DNA of 64,000 nt from Blastocystis hominis (lineage: Eukaryota > Sar > Bigyra > Opalinata > Blastocystidae), in assembly GCF_000151665.1 (NCBI RefSeq), contig NW_013171837.1:25995-89994 (forward strand), in the 5' to 3' direction. Position numbers and translations under genes: made by a program. Positions 56,001 through 64,000 of this stretch are shown in pieces. The notes under the pieces are model-generated. The model ran no database searches. It was not told the DNA's origin and saw only the letters and a list, made by a program, of their open reading frames with translations. Each line of letters starts with the position of its first letter. Within the stretch, counting starts at the first letter, position 1.

Positions 56001-57594
56001 ACCTGCACTTCACGTTTCTCGTTGTATGTCTATTCTTTGCATCACTCTGACGAAAGATGCGATGTTTGAAATCGCTCAAGTCCTTGATGTACATAAAATG
56101 CTTGGGAATTTCTTCCCCCTCCCGTGTATCATTCACGATGCAAAGTGACACACATGGGGCAACTTCGTTGCCCCGGGAGCAACTTCGTGGCGGAACTTCG
56201 TTCCGCCGGGGGAGCGTAGCTCCCCCACTTCGTTGCTCCCCACATCCACCCTTCCTTTTCGGCTTGTACACTTGATAACATGTGAATAGATCGTATTTAT
56301 CCTCGGAGTTGTCATCGTATCCAGGCAAGAGTGTGACCTCGAATACATTGAGAGAGACTTTCAACAGTTCTTCCAATCTCGCAAAATTCTCTTCACTCGC
56401 GTTGAAGGGTGCATTGTCGCGAATGTTCATCGCCTCCTCCACCTCGTGAATGGTCACTCCGAACACCTTGTTCTTGTCGGGTTGCTTCCACCACTTGTTG
56501 TACACACTCGCATCGCCCATCTTGAGATTTGCAATAATCTTGTGCCCGCCTTCACTTGCCAGGATGAGACACCGTTGCAGACATCGGTTGTCATTGATAT
56601 TCGGGTTGACCGCCGTCTGTCCAATGATAAAAGGTGTGTGGTGCTTGTAGCCCACGAATGTCCGTAGTGGGAACATCTCGACATGGAAGCCGATCCACCC
56701 ATGGTACGCGAACCCGCTTCCCTCTGTCTCCTGTTCCTCTACACCATTTCGGTACCACTTCAGGTAGTCCTCGATCCACTCATCGATACGATCTCGGCGA
56801 ACGATGCGGAGGTGTCCCAATCGATCATCGGTGAGGTTGAGAATCTTGGGATCTCCGTCATGTGTCAACATGAGGTTGTATGCCATGATGGTGACGAAAC
56901 ACTGGTTGTACTCGCGCATACCAGTCATGATAAACTTCTTCACGATCTCATTGAACTCCTCGCTTTCATCGAATACGAGGTTGATCGGTTCCACTTCCTC
57001 ATCGCCCTTTTCACCCGGTAGTCGAACCCACAGTCTCTTGTCATCATCGTTATTGAGCCGGAAGTCCTTCTTGGTGCGCTTCTCATTCATCCATTCCTTG
57101 TACATGTCTCCTTCTACGGTGTGATAGTACGTGAGTGCATACCCGAGTGACGAGTTGATCACGTCCGACAAGCGCCCTTCGGCCACTTTGCGATCGAACC
57201 GAGCGAATGCCTTATTGCGACGTGCTTCACGTCTCTTCTCCACCGTGTTCATGAACTCAGGCAACGGACGACCTCGCTTGTCACCGAATTCATGTCCATT
57301 CCATTCATACTCAAGAAATCGCTCGTTCCATGTCTTGCTTCCAACAATCAGATACTTATGCTCTCCTTTGGGATCACTGACGCGCCTATGTGTCACTCGT
57401 CTGTTAGGTGTTACTTGTTTCAGCCCGAATACCTTGTTCGACAGATACGCTCGTGAATCAGGAATGGTCTGATCGGTGAACTTCCCATCGATCTTATAGT
57501 ACTTGGCTGCTAATCGTTTCCAGATTTGACTCCCAACCTTAATCTTTCGTCCAGTCTCAGGGTTAATAGTATATTCGTCGCGAAAAGAATCCAT
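53083..57594 (-). pseudogene. Protein-primed family B DNA polymerase, one in-frame TGA
   Basis: A frame of 1,504 codons runs from ATG 57,594 to the stop at 53,083, interrupted only by TGA at 53,889-53,887 (codon 1,236). The other copies have Trp (ACTTGG) or no equivalent stop there, so this is a point nonsense. Order of features: NPETGRKI motif near the start; C2H2 finger CRFC...HAHEVQTH at about 530; exonuclease I YADFESAID at about 583; zinc/HNH-like cluster CPFC...HHAHVAGEYTTGKG...CTCCTKC at 665-715; exonuclease II FHNGSHYDF at about 732; motif A LDANNLYGGAM at about 1,036; motif B KLLANSTYGKF at about 1,208; motif C GQDTDSL at about 1,308. A hairpin cluster at 56,156-56,240 adds residues rich in Gly/Arg. 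It would replicate the linear element from a protein primer. Confidence 0.93.
56156..56240. repeat. Cluster of nested 8-3-8 palindromic hairpins inside the polymerase gene
   Basis: Units: 56156-56174 (GGGGCAAC-TTC-GTTGCCCC), 56189-56207 (GGCGGAAC-TTC-GTTCCGCC) and 56208-56226 (GGGGGAGC-GTA-GCTCCCCC). The last two split an outer hairpin, whose halves are 56175-56188 and 56227-56240; ACTTCGT is repeated at both edges of the split like a target-site duplication. Confidence 0.85.
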
Positions 57595-57672
57595 TTATAT
57601 ATAGGCGACAAATTCTTTAAGTGACCAAAGTGAAAATGGCGTGACTTGGAAAATAGTTATGGAATTTCCAGC

Positions 57673-58098
57673 CTAGAATGGGAAAATCGCATGGCCATCT
57701 TCGTCATATTCGAATTCATCGATGTCGACATACTCAGACTCGGACGACGAATCGTCTGAATCGTCGTTTGCGAATATCTTGTTGATGTCAGGATCATTAT
57801 CGTATGCTTTGGCTTCTTCTTTCGTCATCTTCACCCATTTGCCACCTCGTGGTCTATAGTTGTCATGGAGTAACTCGTAGTATGCTGTGCCACCAATAAT
57901 CATGGAGCGATTACTGGGAGAAAGCATTCTCGACTTGGGAACGTACTTCGTCGTATCCGGTGGTAATGGTTTGTCGTACAAGCGATTCAATTTCTCGTCG
58001 TACTTGTATCCACGCTTGAGAAGGTTCCAGAAGCGAACTCCGTTGATTTGGATTTCTCGGCCAGTATTGGGATTCAAAGTGTGAGTAGGTCTATTCAT
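57673..58098 (-). CDS. 141-aa element protein with NPxTGR motif and acidic tail
   Basis: Starts MNRPTHTLNPNTGREIQING and ends in an acidic tail (SDDSSSESEYVDIDEFEYDED). The amino-terminal NPxTGRxI motif also opens the polymerase (INPETGRKIKVG). A second shared segment is MIIGGTAYYELL here and YLIVGSKTWNERFL in the polymerase, so the two proteins share a duplicated module. The motif recalls the 2-cysteine adaptor domain of large DNA viruses, without its cysteines. It lies upstream of the polymerase on the same strand with a 78-nt gap. Function unknown; the tail suggests protein or nucleosome contact. Confidence 0.72.
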   Translation of the reverse strand: MNRPTHTLNPNTGREIQINGVRFWNLLKRGYKYDEKLNRLYDKPLPPDTTKYVPKSRMLSPSNRSMIIGGTAYYELLHDNYRPRGGKWVKMTKEEAKAYDNDPDINKIFANDDSDDSSSESEYVDIDEFEYDEDGHAIFPF

Positions 58099-58180
58099 TT
58101 ATATATTTATATATTTATATTTTCTCTTTTAACCCTAGATGCTTCCCTAAATGAAGTACTAAGAAAACAGAAAACAACAC

Positions 58181-58710
58181 ATGGTCTTCCCTGAGTACGC
58201 ACTTGTGAGGACGAGAATATCGAACTCGCCGACATCATCATTCACACCAAGTATCCGATCAATTCCGAGCGTCTATTCGGCTTCAGTGTTTGCTCCCCGC
58301 AAGCAAATGTGAACTGTGGTTTGATCTTGCACGACTATGATTGCATGGAGATGACGTTGGATGAAACTCGTCCACCTTTGTTTACCGAGGATGAATGGGA
58401 GTATCTATTACCTCAATTGAAATCCAATGGTCTGCTCGGTGTGCCTCTGAACGTGTTTTGGAGAGGCGATGTAGGGGGAGGCTATGCCTCCCCCGTGGCA
58501 CGTAGTGCCCCCAATTCACTACCCACTCACATAATCGGTGTAACGACCGAGAATCGTGCTGTTTACTTCTTCTCCAACTACTATGTTCGCGTGGTCTTCA
58601 AGGTGGTGGATGATGAAGTGCCTCCCGAGTTGTCCGATCTGTTCATCGATGATGGTGCGTGTCTGAAGGGTGTGTACGTTCGTGCATATCAACGAAATCA
58701 TCCAAAGTAA
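58181..58710 (+). pseudogene. Unrecognised element gene with one frameshift and hairpin insert
   Basis: ATG 58,181 reads MVFPEYA, then one base appears to be missing near 58,207 and the sequence continues as EDENIELADIIIHTKYPINS in the frame that ends at TAA 58,710. The body (LILHDYDCMEMTLDETRPP, YYVRVVFKVVDDEVP) has no family resemblance that I can name. An insert of 39 nt at 58,474-58,512 consists of two hairpins and encodes GGGYASPVARSAP. Confidence 0.5.
58474..58512. repeat. Pair of palindromic hairpins in the 58.2-kb gene
   Basis: 58474-58494 is a perfect 9-3-9 palindrome (arms GGGGGAGGC / GCCTCCCCC, loop TAT). It is followed at once by 58495-58512, an imperfect hairpin centred on GGCAC-GTA-GTGCC. 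The 39-nt pair keeps the reading frame. Confidence 0.75.
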
Positions 58711-58717
58711 AAAGTAA

Positions 58718-59332
58718 ATGTCGTACATTTTCAGCAGCAATGGAAACAACTACACGTTCAAGAAGCTCGACAACATGCTCATCAACATGCCAGAGAAGGA
58801 CGGTCATCATGTGCTAATTCGAGAGACAGTGGATGGTATTCCTCAATACTCGTGGGGGAGTGCGGCTTGTATCGTGAAAGCGAATGAAGCATTTGTCTTC
58901 GAGTACACGCCAGATGCTACCGAATCATTCAATGGCGAATGGGGTGGTGATGGTATGCCGCCTATGCCGTCCGGATCGTACCTGATAACCACGACTGTCA
59001 TAACGTACCTTCCTGACGACATGTTCAACGATTGCACGTCAATCGAATCCGTGGTTGAAAAGGGTTATCGAGTGCTAGTCACGTTTGACAACACGCCTAT
59101 CCTAGACAGACCGTACATCGATACATTGAATAGTCTTGTGTCTCATACTGGTTATGCTGTTGTAATTGTTGGTACCTCTCCTGTCCTTCGTACGTATTCG
59201 AATCTTCCTCTCATGCTTCTAGGTGGTGTGAAGAGCATTACGATCGTTTTCGAACATTTAGGCGACGTTGTTTCTGTGGCGGAACAAAGTTCCGCCGGGA
59301 CGACAAAGTCGTCCCATTCTGACTCCTCGTAA
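58718..59332 (+). CDS. 204-aa element protein, unrecognised
   Basis: Starts MSYIFSSNGNNYTFKKLDN eight bases after the preceding stop. It has alternating short beta strands and loops (HVLIRETVDGIPQYSWG, YLITTTVITYLPDD, SITIVFEHLGDVV), suggesting a small beta-rich domain. A homologous broken copy is in element 2, so it belongs to the element core. Its last 95 nt overlap the integrase gene on the other strand, and a hairpin pair in this overlap forms its carboxyl end (SVAEQSSAGTTKSSHSDSS). Confidence 0.7.
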   Translation: MSYIFSSNGNNYTFKKLDNMLINMPEKDGHHVLIRETVDGIPQYSWGSAACIVKANEAFVFEYTPDATESFNGEWGGDGMPPMPSGSYLITTTVITYLPDDMFNDCTSIESVVEKGYRVLVTFDNTPILDRPYIDTLNSLVSHTGYAVVIVGTSPVLRTYSNLPLMLLGGVKSITIVFEHLGDVVSVAEQSSAGTTKSSHSDSS

Positions 59333-60266
59333 TGGGTCGATGTGATCTTGCTGCCTCTCTCAATGCATTGGGTTCCTTTCGACTCTTGGATCGCGTGACT
59401 GGAGGTGCTGGCTGTGGTTTGCATTTGCTTGCCAGGAGTTCCCAATGATAGCACTTCTGCTTGCTACCGCTTTCCATATTCTTCACTTCGTACATCAATG
59501 GCATGAATCGATCGTCAATGTCAACAACTTGATACAAGTCCTGAGACCATTTGCTCGTCAATGATCGCTTTTCCAGAACGCGAGGTCTTCGTGTCACTCG
59601 AACATAATCACCCACATCGAATTGAGGCGTCGTGTCCTTCGCTGTCATGTTGGATGGTTCTGTCTTCTCCGTGTACAAGATGTTGTTGTTCCAAATGTCA
59701 TCAGGCGCATATCCGGTGTCTCTGTTCTTCCTTACATTGTGTCTACGAACGGCACCATCGATCAAGTCGAACCATACACCTTTCGATTGATTGAATGGAA
59801 CCATGATGTCTTCCTTGATGTCTCGGATTGCTCGTTCGGCTAGTACTGCCTTATTCGCTGAATCCATGTGATACATGGTGATGTCGTACTTGTCCAAGAT
59901 GTTGGTACGAAAGATGGCATTGGTGAACTCGGTGCCTCGATCAGAGCAAATATGCTTTGGTACACCGTATGTTTGAATGATATCCTTCATCGCATGCGTG
60001 ACTTCTGTGGCACTCTTGCTCTTCAGTCGCCGAGCCATCAGGTATTTCGAATATCCATCAATGCATACAAGGACATACTTGTATCCACGATTCTTGTGGA
60101 ATCCTGTACTCTTCTGGCTGCCCAACACTTCCTGAATCCATTTGTCTTGTTTGGAAGAGAAATCGATGAGATCGATGAAGTATATGTTTCTCTTGAATGA
60201 ACTGATGATCACTCGAGTTGCACCTTTTCGCTTGGCTGGTTTCCGTAGTTCCTTGATTTCATTCAT
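59238..60266 (-). CDS. Polinton-type DDE integrase (rve superfamily)
   Basis: Retroviral-like integrase of 342 residues that would insert the element. The catalytic core has FIDLIDFSS and YVLVCIDGYSKYLMARRL, then CSDRGTEFTNA (second Asp, about residue 108) and VLAERAIRDIKED (Glu, about residue 144), a D-35-E spacing. The carboxyl part (FDVGDYVRVTRRPRVLEKRSL, WSQDLYQVVDID) is a beta-barrel DNA-binding tail as in Ty3-like and Polinton integrases. The extreme carboxyl end includes residues from inserted hairpins. A zinc-binding HHCC amino domain is not apparent, so the protein may be shortened. It starts two bases from the divergent 60,269 gene. Confidence 0.92.
   Translation of the reverse strand: MNEIKELRKPAKRKGATRVIISSFKRNIYFIDLIDFSSKQDKWIQEVLGSQKSTGFHKNRGYKYVLVCIDGYSKYLMARRLKSKSATEVTHAMKDIIQTYGVPKHICSDRGTEFTNAIFRTNILDKYDITMYHMDSANKAVLAERAIRDIKEDIMVPFNQSKGVWFDLIDGAVRRHNVRKNRDTGYAPDDIWNNNILYTEKTEPSNMTAKDTTPQFDVGDYVRVTRRPRVLEKRSLTSKWSQDLYQVVDIDDRFMPLMYEVKNMESGSKQKCYHWELLASKCKPQPAPPVTRSKSRKEPNALREAARSHRPITRSQNGTTLSSRRNFVPPQKQRRLNVRKRS
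59278..59315. repeat. Pair of 8-3-8 palindromic hairpins in the convergent gene overlap
   Basis: 59278-59296 is GGCGGAAC-AAA-GTTCCGCC and 59297-59315 is GGGACGAC-AAA-GTCGTCCC. Element 2 has no hairpins at the matching position (49,899-49,925), so they are insertions. Confidence 0.85.
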
Positions 60267-60268
60267 AA

Positions 60269-60460
60269 ATGAACCGCTTTATTCAATGGCTGAAAAGTGC
60301 ATGGAAATGGATGAGTGGAAGGAAGAACCACAAACTGGTGGTGGACTCGAAATGCAAGGACAGATGTCACTGCCTGTGCGTGTACAACGAGAAGAACGAG
60401 AGTAGTGATGATAGTGGAAGTGATATATCGATCAGTCCGACAGAGATTAAAGTGAAATGA
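60269..60460 (+). CDS. 63-aa basic/acidic element protein
   Basis: MNRFIQWLKSAWKWMSGRKN is amphipathic and basic, followed by a Cys-rich patch (CKDRCHCLC) and an acidic Ser tail. A fragment of the same gene is fused to the penton-like gene in element 2, showing it is conserved in the family. It could be a membrane-active or small zinc-binding protein; this is only a guess. Confidence 0.55.
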   Translation: MNRFIQWLKSAWKWMSGRKNHKLVVDSKCKDRCHCLCVYNEKNESSDDSGSDISISPTEIKVK

Positions 60461-60508
60461 GGGATGCCTAAATAGATTTAAATAATGTAAACATAAATAG
60501 AAATACAA

Positions 60509-60874
60509 ATGAACTGTTGGATGAATGATGAACGTCTTGATATCACACGTAAATATGTGCATGATATGATTAATTCATTTGTTGATGATCCCAAAGGTAC
60601 AAATTATCATAATGAGTATAATCCTCCATATATGTTGATAAATTCACCTGATCTTCAACATCTTCTTGTGAAATCATGTAATGATGATAAATACATAGTG
60701 AAGTGGGGTGAAGTAGGAGGACTTGCTGAACTCCGTGCTTTCAATGAGAATATCTATGATATCGAAGGTCATCGTGTGATGACATTAGGTGGTGATATAA
60801 TTATCATTGATATCGATGGTGTTGCATTTGATCAACTCGAATGTGTATCGGGTAAACGATTACCGCCAAAGTAA
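60509..60874 (+). CDS. 121-aa element protein, unrecognised
   Basis: ATG 60,509 (MNCWMNDERLDITRKYVHDM) to TAA 60,874. An amino-terminal helix is followed by a beta-rich half (ELRAFNENIYDIEG, DIIIIDIDGVAFDQLE). AT-rich leader with ATAAATAG upstream, similar to other element gene leaders. No family recognised and no homologue in elements 1 or 2, where this region is deleted. Confidence 0.55.
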   Translation: MNCWMNDERLDITRKYVHDMINSFVDDPKGTNYHNEYNPPYMLINSPDLQHLLVKSCNDDKYIVKWGEVGGLAELRAFNENIYDIEGHRVMTLGGDIIIIDIDGVAFDQLECVSGKRLPPK

Positions 60875-60922
60875 AAGACTGGAAGCTATGGTTTCCAAGT
60901 CGCCCTTATTTCACTTTGTCCC

Positions 60923-62227
60923 TTAAAGTTCTACAATCGTGACTTGGAAGTTCGAGTATAAGTGCGAGATAGTTGTATCACCACCGCGTGTCACAACGAG
61001 CTCTAATCCACCCTCTTTTAACGGTGAAAATATAGATGTGCCAGAGACGTTCATTGTTGGGGTTGGGTTGTCAAGTGTTGTCTTCAGCAACGTTGCTTGA
61101 GACGTAGTGATTACCAAGGTCGGCGTGTCTGTAAAGCCTACGAGTGCCTGTTCGTAGTTATCACACTTGAGACTCAAATTAATCGTGACCAGATACTTGC
61201 TGTTCGAAGATAACATGAGTCCTTCCGTCAAGTTCGAATTGTCCGATCCGAGTATCTCGGATACGACGGTGTGACCACTACCAGACCAAGAGTACGTGAA
61301 CGTCTTGGAGAGCTTGGCAGGCTGTGGCTCGAAGGATATTCCACTGCTAGTCACGTTCAGCAAGTACGATCCTGAGTTGGACGGGATGGTCAATTTGCTC
61401 ACACCCGTTCCATAATTGATCACGATACATTGTTCTTCATTCGTACATCCAAGAATATCTTTATAGATTACATTGGAGTCAAGGATGCTCGTTGTGGGTA
61501 CTTCAGTATTTGTCTCGTTCTTGAAGACGAAGTAGCCAGAAGAGTTATTCATCGCAGGCACGTTCACACCGAATGCACTATTGCCCTTGTAAGCAATGAG
61601 ACACAGGTTCGTCGACTGCACGCCGAGGCAATCGTGGAATAGAGTTGAGGCGTTCATTGTCTCGAATGTGTACTGAATTCCGAAAGCCCCAGCCTCTACT
61701 CCTTTCAGGATGTACGTCCCGGACTGATCTGGCAGGAACAGATCTTTACGAGTGCTCGTTGTCGAGTTCCAGTTGGCAATCGCGTACTTGTTCGATGTGG
61801 TACCGAGACCGATAGCCGTGTTGATCGTAGTCGCACTGAATAACAAGAACGAAGGATTGCCATCTTCGTCCATGTTCAGCACGTACTTGCCGCTACTAGG
61901 CAGATCGAGCTCTCCGAATGTGCTATTGTTGATAAAGTATGGAATCGTACCTTTGGAATCAATGGTAATCGCCTGGCTGTTGCTGTCTTTGAAGTACGAG
62001 TTGTCGAGCGTGGTGAACTCTTCAGGCTGCTCAGGTACTACAGTGCCCGCGTCCGTCCATGTGAGGAGACCATTGTCTCCCTTGGTGAGTACGTAGTTTC
62101 CATTGGACGCAGGAAGACTGAATGTGTCGAATGAGCCGTCCGAGTAGTACTGGAGACCATTCGTCATCTCCTTGCGTTTGAACACTCCATTCTGGAGATA
62201 TACAAGTTTCTCTGCTGTGCTTGACAT
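60923..62227 (-). CDS. Fibre-like virion protein with repeats and beta-sandwich tip (434 aa)
   Basis: Four or more degenerate repeats of the form Leu/Ile-Pro-x-x-x-Gly-x-Tyr-x-Leu: LPASNGNYVLTKGDNGLLTW, LPSSGKYVLNMDEDGNPSFL, LPDQSGTYILKG and IPSNSGSYLLNVTSSGISF. Such repeats are typical of trimeric viral fibre shafts. The last 140 residues (KTFTYSWSGSGHTVVSEILG onwards) are beta-rich, with a pattern like a TNF/C1q-type or fibre-knob sandwich, ending LYSNFQVTIVEL. It is likely a host-attachment spike, inferred from architecture. It shares a 20-bp palindromic promoter with the divergent capsid candidate. Confidence 0.65.
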   Translation of the reverse strand: MSSTAEKLVYLQNGVFKRKEMTNGLQYYSDGSFDTFSLPASNGNYVLTKGDNGLLTWTDAGTVVPEQPEEFTTLDNSYFKDSNSQAITIDSKGTIPYFINNSTFGELDLPSSGKYVLNMDEDGNPSFLLFSATTINTAIGLGTTSNKYAIANWNSTTSTRKDLFLPDQSGTYILKGVEAGAFGIQYTFETMNASTLFHDCLGVQSTNLCLIAYKGNSAFGVNVPAMNNSSGYFVFKNETNTEVPTTSILDSNVIYKDILGCTNEEQCIVINYGTGVSKLTIPSNSGSYLLNVTSSGISFEPQPAKLSKTFTYSWSGSGHTVVSEILGSDNSNLTEGLMLSSNSKYLVTINLSLKCDNYEQALVGFTDTPTLVITTSQATLLKTTLDNPTPTMNVSGTSIFSPLKEGGLELVVTRGGDTTISHLYSNFQVTIVEL

Positions 62228-62244
62228 TTACTATATAGTAAATG
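62225..62244. promoter_or_regulatory. Perfect palindrome containing both divergent start codons
   Basis: CATTTACTATATAGTAAATG is identical on both strands. The fibre gene begins with the left CAT complement and the capsid candidate with the right ATG. The TATATA core may serve as a symmetric promoter or operator. Confidence 0.7.
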
Positions 62245-63533
62245 GCAACTACAATTCCTCCTGTGCATAACTACGAATCGCAGATTGTGTTCAGCAATCA
62301 GTCCAATAACATCAAATCGACCGATGTGATCAATTGGACGATCGCTCCATCCGGTGATGACGTGTACTTCAATCTCTACAAGTCACGAATGACCTTCAAG
62401 CTCAAGATCACCGGGTTGGCAAATAATGCAGGCAGTTCGTCGAAGGATATCTATGTTCCGGTGAAGAAGAACATGTCGGGTATCGTGAACAACACGAAGG
62501 TTACGTACACCTATTGGAATGGTGAGAACTTGGCGTCCTTGCCTCTGAGTGCAGACAACGAGAACATCGGTCAGATCCGGTCACTCTTGAATGCACTCAC
62601 GGACAACAAGCACAACAATGTGGTAAACGAAGGACTGAAGGAACTGTCCTACATCTACTACGATGACCGTGACTACGATACAACCGATAAAACCGCACGA
62701 ACTGCGGCCATCCTGGGTCGACCTTATGGCGGGAAGTTATTCTACAACATGCTCAAGTTCGTACAGCCACCTGGATCGACCACGGCGTACACGACGATCA
62801 ATGTGAACTTTGCAGACATCTTTGAAGGTTGTTCTCAGGAACGATTCATCAATCTCACGCAGATGGATGCTCAGATCTATCCCACGAACGACGATGCATA
62901 CTTCTACATCGATGCTGGCAAAATCAATACCGCTACAAGTCCGGACGCTGTTCCATCAGCCACGGCTTTCACCGGTGTATACTTCGATACATGCACGCTT
63001 TGGTATCACAGTTACAAGACGAGCGATGATTCGACCTTCGATCCTGAAGACACTCAGTTGGTGAAGAACCAGATCATGACCAAGACGTTCCGCATTCCTT
63101 CTGGCCAGAACTTCATCGATGATCGTGTGCTGGTCAACTTCCCCGTCAAGATGATGTTCATGATGTTCACGGACGACAATGGCGATTTCTCGACTCTCAA
63201 GGACATTCGATTCAAGCGTATCTCATTGAACATCGCTGGTGAACAGAAGCGTATCATCAATGTGGACAACACGAACACACCTGATGGAATTGATCACACG
63301 TTCTTCGAATGGATGGACTATCTTAGTGCAATAGTCGTTCCGACGAGTACGACACGCTGTTGACGTACAAGACGTGGTTGAATCAGTTCCGAATCTTTGC
63401 CTTCCCGTTAGCCGAGTGGTTCCCGATGCGAGCATCGAATCAGATCCAATTCGAAATCGAGTTGGAAGACGATGTTACAGCGACGACCCAGATGCACCTC
63501 ATCATGATCCGTGCCAATACTGTGAACGCTTAG
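62242..63533 (+). pseudogene. Capsid (jelly-roll type) protein candidate, one frameshift
   Basis: The open frame from ATG 62,242 ends at TGA 63,363. Near 63,345 the sequence shifts frame and continues EYDTLLTYKTWLNQFRIFAF to TAG 63,531-63,533, so the ancestral protein is about 430 residues. The amino part reads ESQIVFSNQSNNIKSTDVINW, then strands such as MTFKLKITGL, FYIDAGKI and RVLVNFPVKMMFMMFTDDNG; the end is FEIELEDDVTATTQMHLIMI. The size and strand-rich pattern suit a double jelly-roll major capsid protein of a Polinton-like virus. That call is inference from context; no single diagnostic motif was recognised. Confidence 0.55.
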
Positions 63534-63583
63534 GTGGAAACTATGATCACTTAAAGAATTCAATAAGTAAATATAAATAGATA

Positions 63584-64000
63584 TGAGCAACAAGATTCAG
63601 GTTTTCGATCTTTCCAACACTTCTAACATTTCTCTCACCAAGGACGGCTTCAGAGAGAAGGGTGACTCAGCCAAGATTTTTGCATGATTACCGATGCTAC
63701 CATTGTTTTCGTATGTGACAACTCAAAGTTCACCACTGACAAGAAGAAGCTGTTCAACGATATCACGACCATTCTTCCCAATGAACAATCGGAGAATCTG
63801 CATGCTCTTCTTGATGCGACTGAAAAGGACAATCTTCCCTATCGTTCGAATGATAATGACGAAGTCTTGTTCAAAGTGAAAATGAGACCAGATATGAGAA
63901 TCATGGATAAGGACAAGAAGCCCATTAGAATCAATATAAAGGATGTTCCTTGCATTGCTCTCCGTGATTTCAAGGAAGCCACGGTTGACATCGCGATGAC
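63584..64000 (+). pseudogene. Candidate ssDNA-binding protein, frameshifted and cut by window edge
   Basis: ATG 63,584 reads MSNKIQVFDLSNTSNISLTK and meets a TGA at about 63,686. The next frame continues MITDATIVFVCDNSKFTTDK from 63,686 and is open to the window end, so a one-base change in a T-run is likely. An alternative is a real start at 63,686. The carboxyl part (RINIKDVPCIALRDFKEATV) matches the fragment in element 1, which continues with an OB-fold-like pattern. Function inferred only from shape and neighbourhood. Confidence 0.45.

Larger units (their letters stand above)
52754..64000. mobile_element. Element 3: near-complete Polinton/Maverick-like element (runs off window)
   Basis: Starts with a subterminal repeat array and holds the Polinton gene set: family B DNA polymerase of the protein-primed type, rve integrase, fibre-like protein, capsid candidate and candidate ssDNA-binding protein, plus five small unrecognised genes. 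Genes are packed with little spacing, no introns are needed, and several gene pairs start divergently. Lesions: one in-frame TGA in the polymerase and single frameshifts near 58,207, 63,345 and 63,685. This indicates recent inactivation or, in part, assembly errors. Comparison with element 1 predicts that a coiled-coil gene, a penton-like gene and the right terminal repeat follow beyond 64,000. Confidence 0.9.

Overview
This window is nuclear DNA of a compact, intron-rich protist. It is best explained by Blastocystis or a close opalinate stramenopile. The introns are nearly all 27-40 nt with GT..AG ends; I could place more than 60, and removing them gives full-length conserved proteins. Many genes end at or just before the octamer TGTTTGTT. 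In four genes there is no encoded stop at that point: a T in codon position 1 lies exactly 4 nt before the octamer, so a poly(A) tail added there would complete a UAA. That arrangement is the published Blastocystis signature. TGA, TAA and TAG are all used as ordinary stops, so the genetic code is standard.

Layout. 0-6.3 kb: a single-exon 2,096-residue protein with von Willebrand A-like modules. 7.6-12.6 kb: a decayed Polinton/Maverick-like element (element 1). 13-18.8 kb: three MORN/leucine-rich-repeat (BspA-type) genes that look broken until 32-40 nt introns between the repeats are removed. 18.9-47.4 kb: a dense housekeeping block with tRNase Z, VPS13, TGS1 cap trimethyltransferase, SDS22/PPP1R7, a TRF-like telobox Myb protein, a cis-prenyltransferase, AMMECR1, a TBC1D20-type RabGAP, a low-complexity protein, a ZW10-like tether, a fourth MORN/LRR gene, a glucose-6-phosphate 1-epimerase-like protein and a 618-residue PPR-like protein. 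Neighbouring genes are often only 25-130 nt apart. 47.66-47.77 kb: a 5S rRNA gene. 48.3-51.4 kb: element 2, a second Polinton-like copy with several internal deletions. 52.75 kb to the window end: element 3, a much better preserved Polinton-like element that runs off the right edge.

Element 3 carries subterminal repeats, a protein-primed-type family B DNA polymerase, a DDE (rve) integrase, a fibre-like protein, a jelly-roll-type capsid candidate, a candidate ssDNA-binding protein and several small genes. The genes are tightly packed and often divergent. It contains a few single-base lesions, so this copy is probably a recently inactivated provirus-like integrant. Elements 1 and 2 are older relatives that supply empty-site and gene-order comparisons; element 1 also preserves the penton-like gene and right end that element 3 would have beyond 64 kb. 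Small GC-rich hairpins of 8-3-8 architecture have inserted into element 3 genes, one of them nested inside another.

All splice models were inferred by eye from reading frame and protein family expectation, without transcript data. Function calls rest on remembered family motifs, not on database searches.
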